A stretch of 64,000 bases of DNA from Sulfuritalea sp. (GTDB lineage Bacteria; Pseudomonadota; Gammaproteobacteria; Burkholderiales; Rhodocyclaceae): positions 62,001-126,000 of the forward strand of contig JADJVS010000002.1 in NCBI GenBank assembly GCA_016710465.1, read 5' to 3'. Numbering within the stretch: the stretch's first letter is position 1; every line of letters starts with the position of its first letter. The position numbers and the translations under genes are program-made. This document shows positions 9,819 through 19,004 of the stretch, piece after piece. The notes beneath the pieces are model-generated. The model ran no database searches, was not told the origin of the DNA, and saw only the letters and a list, made by a program, of their open reading frames with translations.

Positions 9819-10049
9819 ATGAAGTTCCCCGCAGGCTCCTTCGAACGTACCGGTCGCGAGGTGGCGGCCAATCCCCTGGCGCTGTTCGAATGCGGCGTCT
9901 GCTGGCAGGTGTATGACCCGACCGAGGGCGACCCGATCGGCCAGGTTCCAGCCGGCACGGCCTTTGCCAACCTGCCGGAGAACTGGGTCTGCCCCGGCTG
10001 CGAGGCGGCGCGCGAGCGCTTTCTGCTGCTCGACGACAGTTGTGACTGA
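9819..10049 (+). CDS. hoxR: Rubredoxin of the hydrogenase cluster
   Basis: A 76-residue rubredoxin-like iron protein with two knuckles, FECGVC and VCPGC. HoxR/HupI proteins help assemble the O2-tolerant small subunit under aerobic conditions, probably the proximal cluster. It starts one base after hoxQ and overlaps hoxT by eight bases. Confidence 0.92.
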   Translation: MKFPAGSFERTGREVAANPLALFECGVCWQVYDPTEGDPIGQVPAGTAFANLPENWVCPGCEAARERFLLLDDSCD

Positions 10050-10551
10050 GGCCGCCGCCGGCCTGGTCGCGGCCTTCGAGCGCATCGCCGCCACGCGCAT
10101 GGCCGGCCTGCCGCTGAACAATTCGGCACTGCGGGTGCAGGCGGTGGGCTTCCGCCCGCAGGACGACGGCTACCTGGTCGGCGTCCTGATCACGCCCTGG
10201 GCAATCAACCTGGTGATGCTGGCGCAAACGCCTTCGCGCGAACTGTATCTCGCCCCAGACTGTCGCCGCACCTGGGATTTCCCTTCCGGCAGTTACGAGT
10301 TCATGGGCGGCGAGGAGCCGGAATGCGGCACCTACCAGTTCTGTTCGCTGTTCTCGCCGGCCTTCGATTTTCACGACCATGCCAGTGCGGTCGAAACGGG
10401 CGTGGCGATCATGGCGACCCTGTACGCCGTTACGCAAGCCGATCACGCCGACCGGCGCGATGCGGCGCGGCTCGCCGGCCAATCCGTGGCGCAAATCCCG
10501 ACCACGCGCAGGGGGTTTTTGCAGGGGGTATTTGGCGGCCTGAAAGGCTAA
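10042..10551 (+). CDS. hoxT: HybE-family hydrogenase assembly chaperone
   Basis: A 169-residue HupJ/HoxT protein of the HybE family. The GTG at 10042 is chosen because it overlaps the hoxR stop by eight bases and gives the family length; the open frame extends further left only through hoxR. WDFPSGSYEFMG and CSLFSPAFDFHDHASAV are recognisable family blocks. hoxV, which normally follows, is absent here and found at 26171. Confidence 0.88.
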   Translation: MTEAAAGLVAAFERIAATRMAGLPLNNSALRVQAVGFRPQDDGYLVGVLITPWAINLVMLAQTPSRELYLAPDCRRTWDFPSGSYEFMGGEEPECGTYQFCSLFSPAFDFHDHASAVETGVAIMATLYAVTQADHADRRDAARLAGQSVAQIPTTRRGFLQGVFGGLKG

Positions 10552-10560
10552 ACTGTCGCC

Positions 10561-10902
10561 ATGCATGAAATGTCATTGGCCGAGGGTGTGCTGCAACTCA
10601 TCGAGGATGCCGCACGCGCCCAGGAATTCGCGAAAGTAACAGCGGTCTGGCTGGAAATCGGCCAGCTTTCGGGCGTCGAGGTCGAAGCCATGAAATTCTG
10701 TTTCGATGCGGTGGTGCGCGACAGCATTGCCGACGGCGCGCGGCTGGAGATCATTGCCGCGCCGGGTATCGGCTGGTGCATGCAATGTTCGCAGACGGTG
10801 CCGATGCAGGAAGTGTTCGGCGAATGCCCGCAGTGCGGCAGCCACCAGATGCAGGTCACGGGCGGCACCGAAATGCGGGTCAAGGAACTCGAAGTAGCCT
10901 AG
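10561..10902 (+). CDS. hypA: Hydrogenase nickel-insertion protein
   Basis: A 113-residue nickel metallochaperone. MHEMSL places the nickel-binding His2, and two CxxC pairs (CMQC, CPQC) form the zinc site. It works with HypB to load nickel into HoxG and HoxC. The start lies nine bases after the hoxT stop. Confidence 0.95.
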   Translation: MHEMSLAEGVLQLIEDAARAQEFAKVTAVWLEIGQLSGVEVEAMKFCFDAVVRDSIADGARLEIIAAPGIGWCMQCSQTVPMQEVFGECPQCGSHQMQVTGGTEMRVKELEVA

Positions 10903-10918
10903 GCAAGCGGAGACAACT

Positions 10919-11854
10919 ATGTGCACCACATGCGGCTGCAGTGCCGGCGAAGTGAAGATCGACGGCGACGACCCCCACCACGAACACGACCATGTGCACG
11001 CCGATGGCACGCGGCACAGCCACGACCACGGCCATGAGGGCGAGCATGCCCACGACCATGGCCACCGCTACGCGCCGGTGCATTCCCACGCGGCGACCCA
11101 TTCTCACGCCCCCGGCATCAGCCAGAAGCGTATGGTGCAGATCGAGCAGGACATCCTGGCCAAGAACAACGCCTATGCGAAGCAGAACCGCGAACGACTC
11201 GCCGAGCGCGGCATCTTCACGCTGAACCTGGTTTCCAGCCCAGGTTCGGGCAAAACCACGCTCTTGTGCAAGACCATAGCGATGCTCAAGGGCAAGGCGA
11301 GCGTCGCCGTGATCGAAGGCGACCAGCAGACCAGCCAGGATGCCGAACGCATCCGCGCCACCGGTGCGCCGGCAATCCAGATCAACACCGGCAAGGGCTG
11401 TCACCTGGATGCCCACATGGTCGGGCACGCCATGGAAAAGCTGGACCTGCCCGAGGATTCGCTGCTGATGGTGGAAAACGTCGGCAACCTGGTCTGCCCG
11501 GCGGCCTTCGACCTCGGCGAGGCGCACAAGGTGGTGATTCTTTCCGTCACCGAGGGCGAGGACAAGCCGATCAAGTATCCCGACATGTTCCGCGCCGCGA
11601 CGCTGATGCTGCTGAACAAGTGCGATCTGCTGCCCTACCTGAGCTTCAAGGTCGACGCCGCGATCGAGTTCGCCCGCCGCGTCAATCCGGCCATCGAGGT
11701 GATCGAGGTCTCGGCGACCACGGGGCAGGGCATGGACGAGTGGCTGAAGTGGCTGGAAGTCGGCGCCCGTGACACGGCGACGAAGAAGCTGGCGACCGTC
11801 GATGCGCTGAAGCGGCGCGTGGCCGAACTCGAAGCCCAGCTCGGCGCCCGATGA
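10919..11854 (+). CDS. hypB: Hydrogenase nickel-incorporation GTPase
   Basis: A 311-residue GTPase. It has [10 protein letters not shown] at the N-terminus (high-affinity metal site), a histidine-rich stretch at about 20-65 for nickel storage, the P-loop [11 protein letters not shown] and the NKCD guanine motif. It hydrolyses GTP to drive nickel transfer with HypA. The stop overlaps the hypF start (ATGA). The motif copy at 11758 encodes EVGARDTAT near its C-terminus. Confidence 0.95.
   Translation: MCTTCGCSAGEVKIDGDDPHHEHDHVHADGTRHSHDHGHEGEHAHDHGHRYAPVHSHAATHSHAPGISQKRMVQIEQDILAKNNAYAKQNRERLAERGIFTLNLVSSPGSGKTTLLCKTIAMLKGKASVAVIEGDQQTSQDAERIRATGAPAIQINTGKGCHLDAHMVGHAMEKLDLPEDSLLMVENVGNLVCPAAFDLGEAHKVVILSVTEGEDKPIKYPDMFRAATLMLLNKCDLLPYLSFKVDAAIEFARRVNPAIEVIEVSATTGQGMDEWLKWLEVGARDTATKKLATVDALKRRVAELEAQLGAR
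11758..11779 (+). repeat. Dispersed 22-bp motif, copy 3 (hypB)
   Basis: AGTCGGCG, CCCGTGAC, ACGGCG. It is in the sense orientation and encodes VGARDTAT in HypB. Confidence 0.65.
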
Positions 11855-12966
11855 GCGCAGCGGCAATCCCGCTAGCTCCCCATTTCGCCAGCGCCGCGCC
11901 GGTGCTGGCGGCGGGCGCCTGGTTCAAGAATGCTCTGTGTGGTGTCAAGGATGGTGAGGCGCGCATGTCGCCCGTAGTCGGCGATCTGAATACGCCCGAA
12001 GCCTGCATCGCCCATGAAGACGAGGCCGAGACGCTCCTGGCCTGGCTGGGCGCGCCGGCGGCGATCGCCCATGACCTGCATCCGGATTTCCATTCCTCGC
12101 GCCACGCCGCCGGACTCGCAGCGCGGCTGGGCGCCACCGCCGTGCCGGTGCAACACCATCATGCGCACATTGCCGCGGTTTGCGCCGAGCATGGCCATCG
12201 CGGCCCGGTGATCGGCCTGGCGCTGGACGGCGTCGGTCTCGGAACCGACAACACACCCTGGGGTGGCGAACTGCTGAGCGTCGATGGCGCGCGTTTCGAG
12301 CGCCTCGGCCATCTCGCGCCCCTGGCCTTGCCCGGCGGTGACCGCGCCGCGCGCGAACCCTGGCGCATGGCGGCCGCCGTGCTGCACGACCTCGGGCGCG
12401 GCGATGAGGTGCCGGCGCGTTATCCCGATGAAGCGGGTGTCGCAACGGTGCTGGCTATGCTGGAAAAGAACCTGAACTGTCCGCGCACATCGAGCGCCGG
12501 GCGGCTGTTCGACGCCGCTTCCGGCCTGCTCGGCCTGTGCCTGAAGATGGATATGGACGCCGAAGCGGCGATCAAGTTGGAGCAGGCGGCCACGCGGCGC
12601 ATCGAGGCCGCAGGCTGGCCGCAGGCGATGGCCGATGGCTGGCGACTCGATGGCGGCGTGCTCGACCTGCGCCCGCTGCTGGGCGAACTCGCCGGCCAGC
12701 GCGATGCGGAGCAGGGCGCGGCGTTGTTTCATGCGACGCTGGTGGCGGCATTGGCGGAGTGGACTGCGCGGGCCTGTGCGACGGCGGGAATCGAAACCGT
12801 GGCGCTTGGCGGGGGCTGTTTCTTCAATCGTCTGTTGGCGGCTGGCTTGCGACGCGAGCTGGAAAGTCTTGGACTGCGTGTGTTGGCGCCGATCAAACTG
12901 GTGCCGGGTGATGCGGGGCTGGCACTGGGGCAGGCGTGGGTTGCTCTGCATGTTTTGGAAAACTGA
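11851..12966 (+). CDS. hypF: Shortened HypF carbamoyltransferase (Kae1-like C-terminal part only)
   Basis: HypF makes the thiocarbamate precursor of the cyanide ligands on HypE. Full-length proteins have about 750 residues with acylphosphatase, zinc-finger, YrdC-like and Kae1-like domains. This one has 371, beginning inside the last region: [11 protein letters not shown] and [20 protein letters not shown] are metal/nucleotide motifs of the Kae1 part, with GGGCFFN near the C-terminus. The ATG overlaps the hypB stop, so the gene looks intact rather than broken. The hypF1 of the Cupriavidus MBH operon is shortened in the same way, so a full HypF elsewhere is likely required. The stop lies inside palindromic element 2. 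Confidence 0.9.
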   Translation: MSAAAIPLAPHFASAAPVLAAGAWFKNALCGVKDGEARMSPVVGDLNTPEACIAHEDEAETLLAWLGAPAAIAHDLHPDFHSSRHAAGLAARLGATAVPVQHHHAHIAAVCAEHGHRGPVIGLALDGVGLGTDNTPWGGELLSVDGARFERLGHLAPLALPGGDRAAREPWRMAAAVLHDLGRGDEVPARYPDEAGVATVLAMLEKNLNCPRTSSAGRLFDAASGLLGLCLKMDMDAEAAIKLEQAATRRIEAAGWPQAMADGWRLDGGVLDLRPLLGELAGQRDAEQGAALFHATLVAALAEWTARACATAGIETVALGGGCFFNRLLAAGLRRELESLGLRVLAPIKLVPGDAGLALGQAWVALHVLEN

Positions 12967-13258
12967 GATGAAAACCGTAGCGATTTTGGCGTTGGCGGGG
13001 GATTGGGACGGCGGGGCATTCCGCGCTGCTCATGTCACCCGTCGTCGCCCTTCGGGCGACGACTCCTTCTTTACTTCGCTGCGCGGAACACCCCACCATC
13101 CCGATCCGGTGACGCCCTCGCATTTCGACCGTTGCAAACAAGAAGCTTATCCCGCCAAGGATGGCAGGTATCCGGATCCGGTAAGTAAAGGGGGAGAGCC
13201 TGGCGAAGCCTGGCTCGGAGGACATGGACGGAGCCGGATACCTGCCGTCCTTGGCGCT
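12953..13258. repeat. Palindromic element, copy 2 (before hypC)
   Basis: About 306 bp, homologous to 7816-8120 with the same layout. Stem 1 is 13001-13026 with 13082-13107 (five differences in 26). It encloses a perfect 10-bp hairpin with a TTC loop at 13041-13063. Stem 2 is 13154-13180 with 13229-13255 (25 of 27) and encloses a hairpin at 13196-13216. AGTAAAGGGGGAGAG (13184-13198) is conserved. Arms differ in sequence from copy 1 but still pair, so folding has been maintained. It supplies the hypF stop codon and ends 16 bases before hypC. Confidence 0.8.
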
Positions 13259-13274
13259 CCCAGAGGAAACTAAT

Positions 13275-13508
13275 ATGTGTTTGGCACTTCCCGTAAAAGT
13301 AATGGAAGTCGGCGCCAACGACACGGCGATTGTCGATCTCGGCGGCGTCCGCAAGGAAATCTCGCTGGCTCTTCTCTCGGACGTGCAGGTTGGCGACTAC
13401 GTGATCCTGCATGTCGGCTATGCGCTGACCAAACTCGATCCTGAAGAGGCCGAGAAGACCTTGGCGCTGTTTGCCGAAATGAACGCGGAAGCTGACGCGG
13501 CCTCATGA
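13275..13508 (+). CDS. hypC: Hydrogenase maturation chaperone HypC
   Basis: A 77-residue chaperone starting MCLALPVKV; Cys2 binds the Fe(CN)2CO intermediate with HypD. The start at 13275 is fixed by this motif, with AGAGGAAAC just upstream; a longer in-frame reading begins inside the palindromic element. It overlaps hypD by four bases. The motif copy at 13307 encodes EVGANDTAI. Confidence 0.95.
   Translation: MCLALPVKVMEVGANDTAIVDLGGVRKEISLALLSDVQVGDYVILHVGYALTKLDPEEAEKTLALFAEMNAEADAAS
13307..13328 (+). repeat. Dispersed 22-bp motif, copy 4 (hypC)
   Basis: AGTCGGCG, CCAACGAC, ACGGCG, then ATTG. It is in the sense orientation, encoding VGANDTAI near the HypC N-terminus. Confidence 0.7.
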
Positions 13509-14632
13509 AATACATCGACGAATTCCGCGATGGCGAACTGGCGAGAAATCTCGGTGCCAGCATTGCCGCCACGGTCCAGCCCGGACGCAACTACAGCTTC
13601 ATGGAATTCTGCGGCGGGCATACGCATGCGATCTCGCGCTATGGCTTGAGTGACCTGCTGCCGCCCACGGTGCGCATGGTGCATGGGCCCGGCTGCCCGG
13701 TCTGCGTGCTGCCCATCGGCCGCGTGGACTTGGCGATCAAGCTGGCGCTGGAGCAGGGTGTGATCCTGTGCACCTACGGCGACACGCTGCGTGTGCCGGC
13801 TTCCGACGGGCTCTCGCTGATGAAGGCCAAGGCGCGCGGCGGCGACATCCGCATGGTGTATTCGACCATCGACGCGCTGCAGATCGCGCGTGACAATCCC
13901 GAGCGTGAAGTGGTGTTCTTCGCCATCGGCTTCGAGACCACCACGCCGCCGACAGCGGTGGCGATCCAGCAGGCCGATGCCGAGGGGCTGAAGAATTTCA
14001 GTGTGCTCTGCTGCCACGTGCTGACGCCCGCGGCGATCAGCAACATCCTCGAATCACCGGAGGTGCGGCAATGGGGCACGGTGCCGCTGGACGGCTTCAT
14101 CGGCCCGGCGCATGTGTCTACGGTGATCGGCAGCCGGCCCTACGAGTTCTTCGCCGAGGAATACCGCAAGCCCGTGGTCATCGCCGGCTTCGAGCCGCTC
14201 GACGTGATGCAGGCCATCCTGATGCTGGTGCGGCAGGTGAATGAAGGGCGAGCCGAGGTCGAGAATGAATTCGCCCGCGCCGTGACGCGCGACGGCAACC
14301 TCAAGGCGCAGGACCGCGTCGCCGAAGTCTTCGAATTGCGCCGCGAATTCGAATGGCGTGGCTTGTCGGTGGTGCCCTATTCGGCGCTGCGTATCCGCCA
14401 GCGTTACGCCGCCTTCGATGCCGAGCGCCGCTTCAAGCTCGACTACCGCTCGGTGCCCGACAACAAGGCCTGCGAATGCGGCGCCATCCTGCGCGGCGTC
14501 AAGCGGCCACAGGACTGCAAGATCTTCGGCACGGTGTGCACCCCCGAAAACCCCATCGGCTCCTGCATGGTGAGCTCCGAGGGAGCCTGCGCCGCGCACT
14601 ACAGCTACGGACGTTACAAGGATATGCACTGA
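13505..14632 (+). CDS. hypD: Hydrogenase maturation iron-sulfur protein HypD
   Basis: A 375-residue scaffold that assembles Fe(CN)2CO with HypC. FCGGHTHAISRYG, GPGCPVCVLP and FETTTPP are signature blocks, and the C-terminal cysteine pattern (CECGAIL, CKIFGTVCTPENPIGSCMVSSEGACAAHY) holds the [4Fe-4S] cluster. The start overlaps hypC (ATGA-type) and the stop overlaps hypE by one base. Confidence 0.96.
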   Translation: MKYIDEFRDGELARNLGASIAATVQPGRNYSFMEFCGGHTHAISRYGLSDLLPPTVRMVHGPGCPVCVLPIGRVDLAIKLALEQGVILCTYGDTLRVPASDGLSLMKAKARGGDIRMVYSTIDALQIARDNPEREVVFFAIGFETTTPPTAVAIQQADAEGLKNFSVLCCHVLTPAAISNILESPEVRQWGTVPLDGFIGPAHVSTVIGSRPYEFFAEEYRKPVVIAGFEPLDVMQAILMLVRQVNEGRAEVENEFARAVTRDGNLKAQDRVAEVFELRREFEWRGLSVVPYSALRIRQRYAAFDAERRFKLDYRSVPDNKACECGAILRGVKRPQDCKIFGTVCTPENPIGSCMVSSEGACAAHYSYGRYKDMH

Positions 14633-15696
14633 TGGGCGAGGTAAAAAGGGGGTATGTGCGGCCGCTGGACTTGAAGAACGGTCGAGTGGATATGACCCAC
14701 GGTTCCGGCGGACGTGCCATGGTGCAACTGATTTCCGAGCTCTTCGCGAAACATCTGGGCAACGAATACCTCGGCCAGGGCAACGATGGCGCCGTGTTGC
14801 CAGCGCCGACTTTCAACGGCAAGCCTGGCCGGCTGGTGATGTCCACCGATTGCCACGTGGTTTCGCCGCTGTTCTTTCCCGGTGGCGACATCGGCTGCCT
14901 CTCGGTGCATGGCACGGTGAATGACGTCGCGGTGATGGGCGCCAGGCCACTCTACCTTGCCGCCGGCTTCATCCTTGAGGAAGGTTTTCCCCTGGCCGAT
15001 CTGGCGCGCATCGTCGAATCCATGGCCCGCGCCGCGCGTGAGGCCGGCGTGCCGGTGGTGACGGGCGACACCAAGGTGGTGGAGCGCGGCAAGGGCGATG
15101 GCATTTTCATCACCACCACGGGGGTCGGCGTGCTGCCCGATGGCCTGGATCTGGGCGGCAGCCTGGCCCGTCCCGGCGACGTGATCCTGGTTTCGGGCTC
15201 GCTCGGCGACCACGGTGTGGCGATCATGAGCAAGCGCGAGAACCTCAGTTTCGACGCGCCGATTGAATCCGACACGGCGGCCCTCAACGGCCTGATCGAG
15301 GCCATGCTGGCGACCGGTGCCGGCCTGCGCTGCCTGCGCGACCCGACCCGCGGCGGGCTGGCCGCAACGCTGAATGAAATCGCCACCCAGTCCGGCGTCG
15401 GCATGGTGCTCCGCGAGCAGGCGATACCGGTGAAGCCGGTGGTCGCCGCCGCCTGCGAATTCCTCGGCCTCGATCCGCTCTATGTCGCCAACGAAGGCAA
15501 GCTGGTGGCGATCTGCGATGCCTCCGACGGCGAGCGGCTGCTGAATGCCATGCGCGCCCATCCGCTGGGCCGCGATGCCTGCGCCGTCGGCGAGGTGATC
15601 GCCGACGACCACCATTTCGTGCAGATGACCACGGCCTTCGGCGGCAAGCGCATCGTCGATTGGCTGGCCGGCGACCAACTGCCGCGGATATGTTGA
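14632..15696 (+). CDS. hypE: Hydrogenase maturation protein HypE
   Basis: A 354-residue PurM-like ATP-dependent dehydratase. It converts the carbamoyl group on its C-terminal cysteine to the thiocyanate that donates CN. The protein ends PRIC with the acceptor Cys354. MTHGSGGRAM and GNDGAVLP are typical N-terminal blocks. It overlaps hypD by one base; hoxX follows after ten bases. Confidence 0.96.
   Translation: MGEVKRGYVRPLDLKNGRVDMTHGSGGRAMVQLISELFAKHLGNEYLGQGNDGAVLPAPTFNGKPGRLVMSTDCHVVSPLFFPGGDIGCLSVHGTVNDVAVMGARPLYLAAGFILEEGFPLADLARIVESMARAAREAGVPVVTGDTKVVERGKGDGIFITTTGVGVLPDGLDLGGSLARPGDVILVSGSLGDHGVAIMSKRENLSFDAPIESDTAALNGLIEAMLATGAGLRCLRDPTRGGLAATLNEIATQSGVGMVLREQAIPVKPVVAAACEFLGLDPLYVANEGKLVAICDASDGERLLNAMRAHPLGRDACAVGEVIADDHHFVQMTTAFGGKRIVDWLAGDQLPRIC
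14790..14811 (-). repeat. Dispersed 22-bp motif, copy 5 (antisense in hypE)
   Basis: On the minus strand: AGTCGGCG, CTGGCAAC, ACGGCG. It lies antisense within hypE, so the VGAG peptide frame is not used here. Confidence 0.65.
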
Positions 15697-15706
15697 GTTT
15701 CGCTCC

Positions 15707-17413
15707 ATGCGCATCCTGCTCCTGACCCACGCCTTCAACAGCCTGACCCAGCGGCTGGCGGCCGAATTGCAGCGGCGCGGCCACGAGACCTCGATCGAGT
15801 TCGACATCGCCGACAGTGTCACCGAAGAGGCCGTCGCCCTGTTCAAGCCGGATCTGATCGTCGCGCCCTACCTGCGGCGGGCGATTCCCGAATCGATCTG
15901 GAAGCGGCATGTCTGCCTCGTCGTGCATCCCGGCATCGTCGGCGATCGCGGACCATCGGCGCTGGACTGGGCCCTTCAGGAAGGCGCGGCGGAGTGGGGC
16001 GTTACCGTGCTGCAGGCCGAGGCCGAGATGGACGCCGGGCCGGTGTGGGCCACGGCGACGTTTCCGCTGCGCGCGGCGAAGAAATCCAGCATCTACCGCA
16101 ACGAAGTGACGCAGGCGGCGGTGACGGCGGTGCTGCAGGCGGTCGAGAAGTACGCGGCCGGCAAGGCGCCGACGCCTCTGGCGGACTGGGCGAACGCGCG
16201 TGGTCGCTTGCGGCCGCTGATGAAGCAGGCGGACCGTGCCATCGACTGGCAGCGCGACGACAGCGCCACGGTGTTGCGCAAGATCAACGCCGCCGACGGC
16301 TTTCCGGGCGTCGCCGATCACCTGTTCGGCATACCCTGCCACATCTTCGATGCCTGGCCGGAAGCGAGCCTGGCCGGGGTCTCGACGGTGGGAGCGGGAC
16401 GGGTCATTGGCCGGCGCGAAACGGCCGTCCTGCGCCGCACCCGCGATGGCGCGGTATGGATCGGTCATGCCAGGCGCGAGGGCGGCTTCAAGCTGCCGAC
16501 CAGCCTGGCCTTTCCCGAGGAGACCGCCGATCTCGCGGTGGTGCCGCTCGCCGCCTGGTGGCGCATGGATCACGCGAGCTGGCAGGACATAGCCTGGGAG
16601 GAATCCGGGCAGGTCGGCTTCCTCCATTTCGAGTTTTACAACGGTGCCATGTCCACCACGCAATGCCATCGCCTGCGCGAGGCCCTGGCCTGGGCCAAGA
16701 CCCGGCCGGTGCGGGTGATCGTGCTCGCCGGCGGGGCCGACTTCTGGTCCAACGGCATCCACCTCAACGTCATTGAGCAGGCCGAGTCGCCGGCTGACGA
16801 ATCCTGGGCCAACATCAACGCCATGAACGATCTGGCGCTGGAATTGATCAACAGCGGGCGGCAGATCACCATCGCCGCGCTGGCCGGCAATGCCGGTGCC
16901 GGCGGCTGCTTCCTGGCGCGCGCCGCCGACCTGTTGTGGGCGCGCGATGGCGTGATGCTCAATCCGCACTACAAGAACATGGGCAACCTCTATGGTTCGG
17001 AATACTGGACCTACCTGCTGCCGCGCCGCGTCGGCGAACAAGGCGCGCGCGACATCATGCGCAACCGCCAGCCGCTGACGGCGCAGGGCGCGGTCGAGAT
17101 CGGCTTCAGCGATGCCTGTCTGGCCGGCGATCCGGATGCCTTCCGCATCGACGTGGCGCGGCGTGCGATGGAGATCGCCGCGGCGGCCGACCTGGACCAG
17201 CGCCTGGCCGCCAAGCGCGAACGCCGTGCCGCGGACGAAGCCGCCAAGCCGCTCGCCGCCTATCGCGAGGAGGAACTGGCGCAGATGCGGCGCAACTTCT
17301 ACGGTTTCGATCCCAGCTACCACGTGGCGCGCCACCATTTTGTGCGCAAGTCCCTGGCCTCATGGACACCCCGCCACCTGGCGCGCCATCGCGATCTGGG
17401 TTGGCAAGGATGA
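15707..17413 (+). CDS. hoxX: HypX/HoxX, aerobic CO-ligand synthesis enzyme
   Basis: A 568-residue two-domain protein. The N-terminal half resembles formyl-tetrahydrofolate transferases (VVHPGIVGDRGPSALDWAL near 68-86). The C-terminal half is crotonase-like (VIVLAGGADFWSNGIHLNVIE near 345-365). HypX makes CO from a formyl group through formyl-CoA and supplies the active-site carbonyl when O2 is present. Its presence fits an O2-tolerant enzyme. It closes the hyp gene run; a hairpin cluster separates it from hoxA. Confidence 0.93.
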   Translation: MRILLLTHAFNSLTQRLAAELQRRGHETSIEFDIADSVTEEAVALFKPDLIVAPYLRRAIPESIWKRHVCLVVHPGIVGDRGPSALDWALQEGAAEWGVTVLQAEAEMDAGPVWATATFPLRAAKKSSIYRNEVTQAAVTAVLQAVEKYAAGKAPTPLADWANARGRLRPLMKQADRAIDWQRDDSATVLRKINAADGFPGVADHLFGIPCHIFDAWPEASLAGVSTVGAGRVIGRRETAVLRRTRDGAVWIGHARREGGFKLPTSLAFPEETADLAVVPLAAWWRMDHASWQDIAWEESGQVGFLHFEFYNGAMSTTQCHRLREALAWAKTRPVRVIVLAGGADFWSNGIHLNVIEQAESPADESWANINAMNDLALELINSGRQITIAALAGNAGAGGCFLARAADLLWARDGVMLNPHYKNMGNLYGSEYWTYLLPRRVGEQGARDIMRNRQPLTAQGAVEIGFSDACLAGDPDAFRIDVARRAMEIAAAADLDQRLAAKRERRAADEAAKPLAAYREEELAQMRRNFYGFDPSYHVARHHFVRKSLASWTPRHLARHRDLGWQG

Positions 17414-17420
17414 TGGCCTA

Positions 17421-17515
17421 TCCCCCGGCCCCTTTCCCGAGGAAAGGGGTGACCACGGTTCGGCCGCTTCGCGGCTTCCAGGCGATTGGCTGCACGCCGC
17501 CTTGGGGCGGCCCGG
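17421..17515. repeat. Three consecutive hairpins between hoxX and hoxA
   Basis: In 95 bases there are three tight inverted repeats: a 9-bp stem with a CGA loop (17429-17449), a 5-bp GCCGC/GCGGC stem (17463-17475) and a 6-bp GCCGCC/GGCGGC stem (17496-17511). None has a T-run. They could attenuate read-through into hoxA or be a REP-type repeat. Confidence 0.55.
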
Positions 17516-17531
17516 CGGTGGCGTGCCCCTC

Positions 17532-19004
17532 ATGAAAGCCCCCGCCCCCCTCACCGTGCTGGTGGTCGACGACGAGCCGCGCTCGCTGGAGACCTTGCGC
17601 CGCACGCTGGAGGAGGACTTCACGGTGTTCACCGCCCAATCCGCCGAGGAGGGCGAGGCGATCATGGCGCGCGAGTTCGTGCATATCGTGCTCTCCGACC
17701 AGCGCATGCCGGGTACCTCGGGCGTCGAGTTCCTGCGCCGGGTGCGCAGCCAGTGGCCGGACACGGTGCGCCTGATCCTTTCCGGCTATACCGATGCCGA
17801 GGACATCATTGCCGGCATCAACCAGGCCGGCATCTGGCAATACCTGCTCAAGCCCTGGCACCCCGAGCAACTGCTGCTGACCTTGAAGAGCGCCGCCGAT
17901 CTGTGGCGACTTCAGCAGGAGAACCAGCGCCTGCTGCTTGATTTGCGCGACGACCCCGAACAGTTGGTGCGGCGCGTCGCCAGTCAGCGCGGCAGGCTCA
18001 AGGCGCGCTCCGGGTTCGACCGTCTCACGCGCGCCGTCGACAGCCCGCTGAATGCCGTCTGCGAGCTGGCGCGGAAGATCGCCGGGCATGAGCTGTCGGT
18101 GCTTATCACCGGCGAGTCCGGCACCGGCAAGGAACTGCTCGCGCGCGCCATCCACTTTTCCAGCGACCGTGCCGAGCGCGGCTTCGTCGTCGAAAACTGC
18201 GGTGCGCTGCCCGACACCCTGCTCGAAGCCGAGCTCTTCGGCCACAAGAAGGGCGCATTCACCGGTGCCCATGAAGATCGCATCGGCCTTTTTCAGCAGG
18301 CCGACGGTGGCACGCTGTTCCTCGACGAGATCGGCGACACCTCGCCGGCCTTCCAGGTCAAGCTGCTGCGCGCCCTGCAGGAAGGCGAGATCCGTCCCGT
18401 GGGCAGCGCACGCACGGTGCCGGTCGATGTGCGCATCGTCGCCGCCACCAACCGCGACCTCGAAGCGGATGTCGCCAGCGGCCGCTTCCGGCGCGACCTG
18501 TATTACCGCATCGCCGGCATCGGCCTGCACATGCCCAGTTTGCGCGAACGGCCGCAGGACATTCCGCTGATTGTCGGTGGCCTGTTCAAGGAGTCGGCGC
18601 TTGATGGCTCGCGAAGCGATATTCCCATCAGGCAGAGCCAGGGACGGCGATTCAGTGATGCCGCGATGAAAACCCTGCTGGCTTACCCATGGCCCGGCAA
18701 TGTACGTGAGCTGCAGAACGAGGTAATGCGCGCGCTGGCGCTGGGCGAGGGCAACCTGCTGGGCGAGGAACTTCTGTCACCACGCCTGCGGGTGGCCGGG
18801 GCCGTTGCCGGTGCGAACTTTGCGATCGACGGTGAAGGTGGCACGCTCAAGGAACGACTCGACCACCTCGAAGGCCAGGTGATTGCACGGACCATGGAGC
18901 GGCACAAGGGCAACAAGACGCGCGTCGCCGAGGAGCTCGGCCTGACCCGTGTCGGCCTGCGCATGAAGCTGGAGCGGCTCGGATTGACCGGAGACGACAA
19001 GTGA
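17532..19004 (+). CDS. hoxA: NtrC-family sigma-54 activator of hydrogenase genes
   Basis: A 490-residue response regulator: receiver domain with D56 in [11 protein letters not shown]+ domain with Walker A GESGTGKE (~193) and the sigma-54 contact loop GAFTGA (~240), and a Fis-type helix-turn-helix at the end ([22 protein letters not shown]). It should act on the sigma-54 promoter at 3536. In Cupriavidus HoxA is active unphosphorylated and HoxJ switches it off without H2. ATG 17532 follows the hairpin cluster; the open frame upstream runs through hoxX. The stop overlaps the hoxB GTG. Confidence 0.95.
   Translation: MKAPAPLTVLVVDDEPRSLETLRRTLEEDFTVFTAQSAEEGEAIMAREFVHIVLSDQRMPGTSGVEFLRRVRSQWPDTVRLILSGYTDAEDIIAGINQAGIWQYLLKPWHPEQLLLTLKSAADLWRLQQENQRLLLDLRDDPEQLVRRVASQRGRLKARSGFDRLTRAVDSPLNAVCELARKIAGHELSVLITGESGTGKELLARAIHFSSDRAERGFVVENCGALPDTLLEAELFGHKKGAFTGAHEDRIGLFQQADGGTLFLDEIGDTSPAFQVKLLRALQEGEIRPVGSARTVPVDVRIVAATNRDLEADVASGRFRRDLYYRIAGIGLHMPSLRERPQDIPLIVGGLFKESALDGSRSDIPIRQSQGRRFSDAAMKTLLAYPWPGNVRELQNEVMRALALGEGNLLGEELLSPRLRVAGAVAGANFAIDGEGGTLKERLDHLEGQVIARTMERHKGNKTRVAEELGLTRVGLRMKLERLGLTGDDK

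Noticed and set aside
13224..13274. Longer HypC starting inside element 2
   Set aside because: HypC function needs the start Met followed by Cys2, which fixes the start at 13275.
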